Source: an uncultured Clostridia bacterium (GTDB taxonomy: Bacteria; Bacillota; Clostridia; Christensenellales; UBA3700). From it: a DNA stretch of 9,733 bases. The stretch lies in assembly GCA_947176975.1 (NCBI GenBank), contig CAMWSW010000024.1, positions 1 to 9,733 of the forward strand. Reading direction: 5' to 3'. The notes below the pieces were generated by a model. That model was not told where the DNA came from, searched no databases, and saw nothing but the letters and a program-made list of their open reading frames with translations. Of the stretch, positions 5,184 to 9,733 are shown piece after piece. Position 1 is the first letter of the stretch. Every line of letters begins with the position of its first letter. The position numbers and the translations under genes are program-made.

Positions 5184-7619
5184 TTATTTACAAACGATAT
5201 TGACAAGTCTCTTGGGTATTACGATTACTTTGACGACTTGCATATCGCCTAATGCGCTCTTTACTGCGTCGTTTTGCATTGCTATATTTTCTATTGCCTT
5301 ATTGTCGGCGTCGCTTGGTACGACAATCTTTGCTTTCATACGGCTGTTGATCTGTACGGCAAGCTCGTATTCGTCCTTGACGAGAGCCTTTTCGTCGCAT
5401 ACGGGGTAGGTCATATCGAATACCGAATACTTACCGCCCATCTTCTCGTTGAGCTCTTCAGCGATATGAGGTACGAGGGGAGCAAGCAACAAAATCAAGT
5501 CGCTTATGCAAGCTTTGAAGAAACTTGCGTTTTTCTCCGCGCCGAGGTTGTCGTATTTGTACAAGTCGTTGACGTATTCCATTATTCTTGCAATCGCCGT
5601 GTTGAACGAGAATGCTTTCATATCTTCGCGTACTCTCTTGATAGTGTAGTTGCGCGTATAGTTGAGGGCTTTTTCGTTTGCGCCCATTTGACTATTGGAA
5701 TTGTTGGTTGAAATAGCCTTGTCGACGATTCTCTCCACTCTCTCGAGGAACTTGACGATTGATTCCATACCGTTTGCGTTCCACGGACCGCCCTCGATAT
5801 AGCTGAATCCAAACATAAGATACAGTCTGAAAGCGTCGGAACCGAATTTGCTTACGTAATCGTCTGGGGAGATTACGTTGCCTCTTGACTTGGACATCTT
5901 GAATCCGTCGGGACCGAGGATAGTGCCTTGGTGTACGAGCGACTTGAAAGGTTCGTCGAATTTGAGGTATCCCATATCACGGAGCGCTTTTGTGAAGAAA
6001 CGCGCGTAAAGCAAGTGCATACAAGCGTGTTCCGCTCCGCCGATATACTTGTCGACGGGGAGCATCTTATTGATAATCTCGGGGTCGAAAGCCATCTTAT
6101 CGTTGTGAGCGTCGGGGTATCTCAAATAATACCAGCTCGAGCATACGAAGGTGTCCATCGTGTCGGGATCTCTTCTTGCCTTGCCTCCGCACTTGGGACA
6201 GGTCGTGTTCATAAACTCTTCGCAGCTTGCAAGCGGCGATTTGCCGTTGGGCTTGAATTCCACGTTGTAGGGAAGAGATACCGGCAAGTCCTTTTCGGGT
6301 ACTGCTACCTCTCCGCACTTGTCGCAATATACGATAGGTATCGGCGCGCCCCAATATCTTTGACGGGATATCAGCCAGTCGCGCAATCTATAGTTGGTCT
6401 TGAGCTGACCTTGTTTTTTGGTCTCCAGCCACTTGACGATTGCCACTTTGCCTTCTTCGGAAGTCATACCGTCAAACTCAGTATTAGTATTGCAAATCAC
6501 GCCGTATTCGCAATATGGAAGTTCGTCGTTGGAGCCGTCTTTGGACTTGATGACTCTGCGTATCTGCAAACCGAATTTCTTTGCGAAGTCATAATCTCTC
6601 TCGTCGTGAGCGGCTACGCCCATTACTGCGCCCGTGCCGTAGGAGTAGAGCACGTAATCGCCAATCCAAATCGGCACTCTCTCACCGTTGACGGGATTGA
6701 TGCAGTACGCGCCCGTAAACGCGCCCGTCTTCTCTCTCGTGGTGGACATTCTGTCGATTTCCGATATCTTTGCGCAGTTTTCTTTATATGCATTGACTTC
6801 GGCAAGTTGTTCTTTGGTGGTAATCTTGTCGACGAGCGGATGCTCGGGAGCAAGTATGACGTACGATACGCCGAATACTGTGTCGGCTCTCGTGGTGAAT
6901 ACGCTGAATGTATCTCCGCTTTCGCACTTGAATTCTATCTCTCCGCCCGTGGATTTGCCTATCCAGTTGCGTTGCATTGCCTTGGTCTTTTCCGGCCAAT
7001 CTATCGTGTCGAGTCCTTGCAAGAGTTCTTCCGCATACTTGGTGATTTTGAAGAACCATTGCGTGAGGTTCTTTCTTATTACGGTGGTATGACATCTTTC
7101 GCAAGCGCCGTCTACGACTTGCTCGTTGGCAAGTACGGTATTACAAGACGGACACCAGTTGACGGGAGCTTCTTTGCGGTATGCAAGTCCGTTGTGGTAA
7201 AGTTGCAAGAATATCCACTGCGTCCACTTGTAATAGTCGGGCATACACGTCTTTATCTCGTAATCCCAATCGAACGACGCGCCCATAGCTTTGAGTTGTC
7301 TCTCCATGGTGTCAATGTTTTTGAGCGTGCTGTCTTGAGGGTGAATACCCGATTTGATAGCGTAATTTTCCGCAGGAAGACCGAATGCGTCAAAGCCCAT
7401 AGGTTGGAAGACCTCTTTGCCGTTCATTCTCATAAAGCGAGCGTAGCTGTCCGACGGTCCGTAGTTGTACCAGTGGCCTGCGTGCAATTTTGCGCCCGAA
7501 GGGTAGGAGAACATCTCCAATACGTAGTATTTATCTTTTACTTTTGACTTGTCAAAGGAATAGAGCTTCGTGTCCGCCCATTTCTTTTGCCATTTCTGTT
7601 CAATGCCGATAAAATCCAT
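5184..7619 (-). CDS. leuS: Leucyl-tRNA synthetase
   Basis: A class I synthetase that charges tRNA-Leu and edits mischarged tRNA. At 811 residues it is typical for bacteria. Seen: the HIGH-type signature in YPSGAKLHAGHWYNY (HAGH at 46-49); GFDAFGLPAENYAIK (75-89); a zinc-binding pattern CPSC...CERC (156, 159, 173, 176); the CP1 editing domain with threonine-rich TTRADT (242-247; Thr247 corresponds to E. coli Thr252) and HDERDYDFA (338-346; Asp342 matches the editing Asp345 of E. coli); the catalytic-core return RQRYWGAPIPIVYC; a second zinc-type pair CDKC/CPKC (432-435, 474-477); CSSWYYLRYPD (493-503); the KMSKS loop (574-578); and an anticodon-binding helical domain with a small C-terminal domain ending near residue 811. 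The start at 7619 has a GGAG site five bases upstream and a strong promoter at 7683-7655. The leader is about 30 bases, too short for a T-box. serS follows in the same direction. Confidence 0.97.
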   Translation of the reverse strand: MDFIGIEQKWQKKWADTKLYSFDKSKVKDKYYVLEMFSYPSGAKLHAGHWYNYGPSDSYARFMRMNGKEVFQPMGFDAFGLPAENYAIKSGIHPQDSTLKNIDTMERQLKAMGASFDWDYEIKTCMPDYYKWTQWIFLQLYHNGLAYRKEAPVNWCPSCNTVLANEQVVDGACERCHTTVIRKNLTQWFFKITKYAEELLQGLDTIDWPEKTKAMQRNWIGKSTGGEIEFKCESGDTFSVFTTRADTVFGVSYVILAPEHPLVDKITTKEQLAEVNAYKENCAKISEIDRMSTTREKTGAFTGAYCINPVNGERVPIWIGDYVLYSYGTGAVMGVAAHDERDYDFAKKFGLQIRRVIKSKDGSNDELPYCEYGVICNTNTEFDGMTSEEGKVAIVKWLETKKQGQLKTNYRLRDWLISRQRYWGAPIPIVYCDKCGEVAVPEKDLPVSLPYNVEFKPNGKSPLASCEEFMNTTCPKCGGKARRDPDTMDTFVCSSWYYLRYPDAHNDKMAFDPEIINKMLPVDKYIGGAEHACMHLLYARFFTKALRDMGYLKFDEPFKSLVHQGTILGPDGFKMSKSRGNVISPDDYVSKFGSDAFRLYLMFGFSYIEGGPWNANGMESIVKFLERVERIVDKAISTNNSNSQMGANEKALNYTRNYTIKRVREDMKAFSFNTAIARIMEYVNDLYKYDNLGAEKNASFFKACISDLILLLAPLVPHIAEELNEKMGGKYSVFDMTYPVCDEKALVKDEYELAVQINSRMKAKIVVPSDADNKAIENIAMQNDAVKSALGDMQVVKVIVIPKRLVNIVCK

Positions 7620-7654
7620 AATGACTCCAAAGTATTTATAAATTTATTATATAT

Positions 7655-7683
7655 ATAATATATCCCTATATTTTTTTTGTCAA
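7655..7683 (-). promoter_or_regulatory. Strong sigma-A-type promoter for leuS
   Basis: On the minus strand a perfect TTGACA (7683-7678), a 17-base spacer and TATTAT (7660-7655, one mismatch) are present, followed by an AT-rich start region. Transcription would begin near 7648, leaving a leader of about 30 bases. It is back to back with the metF promoter in the 177-base gap 7620-7796. Confidence 0.75.
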
Positions 7684-7756
7684 CTGATTTATTTTTTAAA
7701 TGACGTTGCTAATTTTTGAAAAGTATATTAAAAAAGTGGTGTATTTTTGGGAATTG

Positions 7757-7765
7757 TGCTAAAAT
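7757..7765 (+). promoter_or_regulatory. Extended -10 promoter for metF
   Basis: TGC followed by TAAAAT (7760-7765) matches an extended -10 element. The -35 position is poor. Transcription would start near 7772, so the leader is only about 25 bases; there is no room for an S-box or cobalamin riboswitch, and none is visible. Confidence 0.45.
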
Positions 7766-7786
7766 TAAGGACAAATGAGACGTTTT

Positions 7787-7790
7787 GGAG
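7787..7790 (+). promoter_or_regulatory. Ribosome binding site that decides the metF start
   Basis: GGAG lies six bases before the ATG at 7797. An in-frame TTG at 7785 would extend the protein by four residues, but it overlaps this site and has none of its own, so ATG 7797 is chosen. Confidence 0.75.
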
Positions 7791-7796
7791 TACGTT

Positions 7797-8672
7797 ATGA
7801 AGATTAGTCAGTTGTTTAAAGAAAAAAAGGTCGTATATTCCTTTGAGATTTTCCCCCCCAAGGTCAACGACGATATAAGCAAAATATACAAGACTTTGGC
7901 GGAACTCAAGGACGTGAGTCCCGATTATATTTCCATCACTTACAGCGCGGGCGGCAGTAAGAATTCCCGCACCAAGGAGATTGCTGGAATCGTCAAGGAC
8001 GAATACGGCATTGAGCCTCTTGCGCACCTTACTTGCATAAATTCCACAAAAGACGAAGTGGCAAAGACTTTGCAGGGGCTTGTGGATATAGGAGTGCAAA
8101 ACGTGCTTGCTTTGCGCGGAGACAGAATAGAGGGAGAAGTCAAGAGCGATTTCAAATACGCAAGCGAGTTGACGGAGTATATCAAACAAAACAGCGATAT
8201 GGACGTGGCGGGCGCTTGTTATCCCGAGGGACATCCCGAAAGCGCAAATATCGTCGAAGATATTCGCAATATGAAAATCAAGGTGGACAAGGGCGTGTCG
8301 CACCTCAATTCGCAACTCTTTTTTGACAACGACGATTATCTCAAGTACCTCGATATGGTACGCCTTGCGGGTATTGACGTGCCTATTCAGGCGGGTATTA
8401 TGCCGCTTGTCAGAGCTTCGCAATTCGGCGGTATTGTCAAGACGACGGGCGCAAAGTTGCCGTCGAAAATATCGCGTATGTACAACAAATTCGCAGACGA
8501 CCCCGAGGCGCTTATGGAAGCGGGCATCGCGTACGCAACAGACCAAATCGTCGACTTGCTCTCAAGCGGTGTGGACGGTATACACCTGTATATCATGAAC
8601 AACGCATACGTCGCAAGAAGAATTACGGAAAACATCAAACCTATTATCGACAAACTCAACGGCGTGAAATAA
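7797..8672 (+). CDS. metF: Methylenetetrahydrofolate reductase
   Basis: A 291-residue flavoenzyme, normal length for bacterial MetF, which reduces 5,10-methylenetetrahydrofolate to 5-methyltetrahydrofolate, the methyl donor for methionine synthesis. Seen: the opening barrel motif YSFEIFPPK with the catalytic Glu at 17 (E. coli Glu28); YISITYSAGGS (44-54); PLAHLTCIN (74-82); VLALRGD (103-109) with Asp109 matching E. coli Asp120; GACYPEGHPES (139-149); SQLFFDND (172-179) with Gln173 matching E. coli Gln183; IQAGIMPL (197-204); and the closing GIHLYIMNN (261-269). The next gene, 11 bases downstream, is the MetH activation-domain protein, so this is a methionine-cycle operon. It diverges from leuS. 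Confidence 0.96.
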   Translation: MKISQLFKEKKVVYSFEIFPPKVNDDISKIYKTLAELKDVSPDYISITYSAGGSKNSRTKEIAGIVKDEYGIEPLAHLTCINSTKDEVAKTLQGLVDIGVQNVLALRGDRIEGEVKSDFKYASELTEYIKQNSDMDVAGACYPEGHPESANIVEDIRNMKIKVDKGVSHLNSQLFFDNDDYLKYLDMVRLAGIDVPIQAGIMPLVRASQFGGIVKTTGAKLPSKISRMYNKFADDPEALMEAGIAYATDQIVDLLSSGVDGIHLYIMNNAYVARRITENIKPIIDKLNGVK

Positions 8673-8683
8673 CCGAGTAAATT

Positions 8684-9367
8684 ATGAAGATTGACAAGAG
8701 CGAACTTTTGAGATACCTCGGATATAGAGGGCAGGAGTACGGCGAGAATATAGAGCAAAATATAGACCGCGCCGTGAAAATTTGCCTTGATAAAATCACG
8801 CCGAGAAGCGTAATAAAAAAGTATTCGCTCGTCAAAGAGCCTTTGTCTTTAAAGGGCGCAAATATGACCTTGCAGGGAAAGGATATCGCAAAGCATTTAG
8901 AGGATTGCAACGAGGTATATATTCTCGGCGCAACGGTGGGATTCGAGATAGAAAAGACCGTCAATAAATTGATGAACGAAAATCCTTTGCTTGGCGTAAT
9001 GGTGGACAGCGCAAGTATATGCGCGATTGAGAGTTATTGCGACGACTTGTGCGAAGAACTTCAAAGGCAAAATACCAAGCCGTTGACTTGGAGATTTTCC
9101 TGCGGATACGGCGACTTTCCGCTGTCGCAACAAAAGGACTTCGTTCGATTGCTTGAAATGCAGAAACGCATAGGCGTCTTTCTCAATGAAGATAGCTTTA
9201 TGATGACGCCGCAGAAATCGGTGACGGCAATTATCGGCATAAAAGAAAACGCAACCGATAGTATGATAGAAGACGGCGCAACCAAAGGTAGGAAATGTGG
9301 GAGTAAGTGCGCGAATTGCGGGAATATTGATTGCATATACCGAAAAGTGGAAATCTCTAAAAATTAA
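8684..9367 (+). CDS. Stand-alone MetH activation-domain protein with C-terminal cysteine cluster
   Basis: A 227-residue protein resembling only the AdoMet-binding activation domain of cobalamin-dependent methionine synthase, which remethylates oxidised cob(II)alamin with AdoMet. Seen: an N-terminal helical region with LLRYLGYRG (8-16); LGATVGFEIEKTVN (81-94); an acidic/Ser helix around DSASICAIESYCDDLCEEL (108-126); RFSCGYGDFPLS (137-148), matching the R...GY AdoMet-binding signature of MetH; and GVFLNEDSFMMTPQKSVTAIIGI (164-186), matching the ESFAMMP...SVSG-type motif. After this comes CGSKCANCGNIDC, giving C-X3-C-X2-C-X4-C at residues 205, 209, 212 and 217, which could bind an Fe-S cluster or zinc. 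The start is 11 bases after metF with a weak ribosome binding site, so translation is probably coupled. The arrangement implies a split MetH whose catalytic part is encoded elsewhere. The gene ends at the edge of palindromic repeat copy B. Confidence 0.85.
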   Translation: MKIDKSELLRYLGYRGQEYGENIEQNIDRAVKICLDKITPRSVIKKYSLVKEPLSLKGANMTLQGKDIAKHLEDCNEVYILGATVGFEIEKTVNKLMNENPLLGVMVDSASICAIESYCDDLCEELQRQNTKPLTWRFSCGYGDFPLSQQKDFVRLLEMQKRIGVFLNEDSFMMTPQKSVTAIIGIKENATDSMIEDGATKGRKCGSKCANCGNIDCIYRKVEISKN

Positions 9368-9370
9368 AAA

Positions 9371-9510
9371 TTGGGGAGCAAAGGCTTTTAAGAGGTATTT
9401 GCATTAGTACTGGCATATTTTTTAGTGACGCTATTCTAAAAAACGAAAATCACTAAACCAAAAACTATGATGTACTTAATGCAAACACCATCTTTCCGCC
9501 TTTTGCCAAT
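9371..9510 (+). repeat. Dispersed palindromic repeat, copy B
   Basis: The second copy of the 2605-2750 palindrome, starting four bases after the preceding stop codon. Arms GGTATTTGCATTAGTAC (9394-9410) and GTACTTAATGCAAACACC (9472-9489) pair, and TTTAGTGA (9421-9428, allowing the leading T) pairs with TCACTAAA near 9450-9457. Outer GCAAAGGC (9378-9385) faces GCCTTTTGC (9498-9506). It is better paired in its inner part than copy A. The gap 9368-9666 holds this repeat, the hairpin at 9514-9604 and about 60 bases with no clear signal except the ribosome binding site of the next gene. Confidence 0.8.
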
Positions 9511-9513
9511 CTC

Positions 9514-9604
9514 ATGTCATTTCGACCGAAACGCAGTGGAGTGGAGAAATCTCTACAGATTGATATAATCGGTTTAGATTTCTCGACTTCGCTCGAAATG
9601 ACAT
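9514..9604. repeat. Hairpin element with ATGTCATTTCGA terminal inverted repeats
   Basis: The left arm 9514-9552 and right arm 9576-9604 are inverted copies. The outer 12 bases ATGTCATTTCGA pair perfectly, followed by CGAA/TTCG and then GAGAAATCT/AGATTTCTC, with a 10-base bulge (9531-9540) on the left and a 23-base loop. It looks like a small non-autonomous palindromic repeat of a type common between genes in draft Clostridia genomes. There is no U-tract, so it is not a standard intrinsic terminator. Confidence 0.8.
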
Positions 9605-9666
9605 ATCCAATAAAAGTAAGTAAAGACTGCGAAGATAGCCTATATATGCGGTCGAGAAAGGATAGT

Positions 9667-9733
9667 ATGAAGTTCAAAGATTTAATTAAAGATAAAATAA
9701 AATCAATCATAGGCGTATTATATCACAAAACTA
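9667..9733 (+). CDS. N-terminal fragment of an unidentified protein (runs off the window)
   Basis: An ATG at 9667 is preceded by AAAGGA (9657-9662) at four-base spacing, and the frame is open to the window edge (22 full codons: MKFKDLIKDKIKSIIGVLYH and so on). The start is lysine-rich and amphipathic, not a classic signal peptide. It is too short to identify. It begins a new transcription unit or follows the repeats at 9371-9604; no clear promoter was found, only an AT-rich TATATA at 9641-9646 without a good -35. Confidence 0.55.
   Translation, partial: MKFKDLIKDKIKSIIGVLYHKT

Noticed and set aside
5086..5409. Plus-strand frame starting MRPFDYAQGDG
   Set aside because: The start is a translation of the short repeat at 5089-5119, and the remainder is antisense to the 3' end of leuS.
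5928..7547. Long open frame (539 codons) on the plus strand opposite leuS
   Set aside because: It is antisense to a certain leuS gene, lacks domain motifs and a good ribosome binding site, and arises from the codon use of leuS.
7620..7796. Possible T-box (leuS) or S-box/cobalamin riboswitch (metF) in the divergent gap
   Set aside because: The predicted leaders are only about 25-30 bases long, and no T-box core such as GGTGGNACCGCG is present on either strand.
7728..8546. 272-codon minus-strand frame opposite metF
   Set aside because: Shadow of metF, rich in residues that result from reading metF backwards; no recognisable domain.
2605..9604. CRISPR-like array from the repeated sequences
   Set aside because: The copies are scattered kilobases apart, imperfect and individually palindromic, with no regular spacers and no cas genes.
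9465..9710. Minus-strand frame containing VISSEVEKS
   Set aside because: It translates the hairpin element at 9514-9604 backwards and overlaps the start of the plus-strand gene at 9667.

Overview
The window looks like a chromosomal stretch from a low-GC, Gram-positive-type bacterium, most likely of the Clostridia and possibly gut-associated. Reasons: strong AAGGAG-type ribosome binding sites, TTGACA/TATAAT-type promoters, a lipoprotein, a BspA-like surface or tail protein, a B12-type methionine branch with a stand-alone activation protein, and short dispersed palindromic repeats in almost every gap. The exact lineage cannot be fixed from the window alone.

Layout. (1) 1-668, minus strand: an N-terminal fragment of a secreted or membrane protein, and a 196-residue lipoprotein with its own promoter. 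(2) 862-2596, plus strand: a two-gene operon diverging from the lipoprotein. It encodes a 478-residue mosaic protein (phage baseplate-like N-terminus, coiled linker, InlB B-repeat, BspA-type leucine-rich repeats) and an unrecognised 98-residue protein. (3) 2597-2898: a composite repeat between convergent genes. (4) 2899-7619, minus strand: leuS, serS and a DUF1624-type membrane protein in one direction, with another repeat copy between leuS and serS. (5) 7797-9367, plus strand: metF followed by a MetH activation-domain protein, diverging from leuS. (6) 9368-9666: a second copy of the palindromic repeat plus a different hairpin element. (7) 9667-9733: the start of a new plus-strand gene.

How the genes fit together. 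leuS and serS are housekeeping. metF makes 5-methyltetrahydrofolate, the methyl donor for methionine synthase. The next gene encodes only the AdoMet-binding reactivation domain of cobalamin-dependent methionine synthase, so the catalytic MetH modules are probably encoded elsewhere as a separate protein. The 862-2596 pair is the accessory part of the window and the least explained.

The most interesting non-coding signal is a roughly 140-bp imperfect palindrome present twice, at 2605-2750 and 9371-9510. Both copies begin at the stop codon of a plus-strand gene, and they differ by at least one compensatory base-pair change. No CRISPR array, tRNA, rRNA, transposase or T-box leader was seen.
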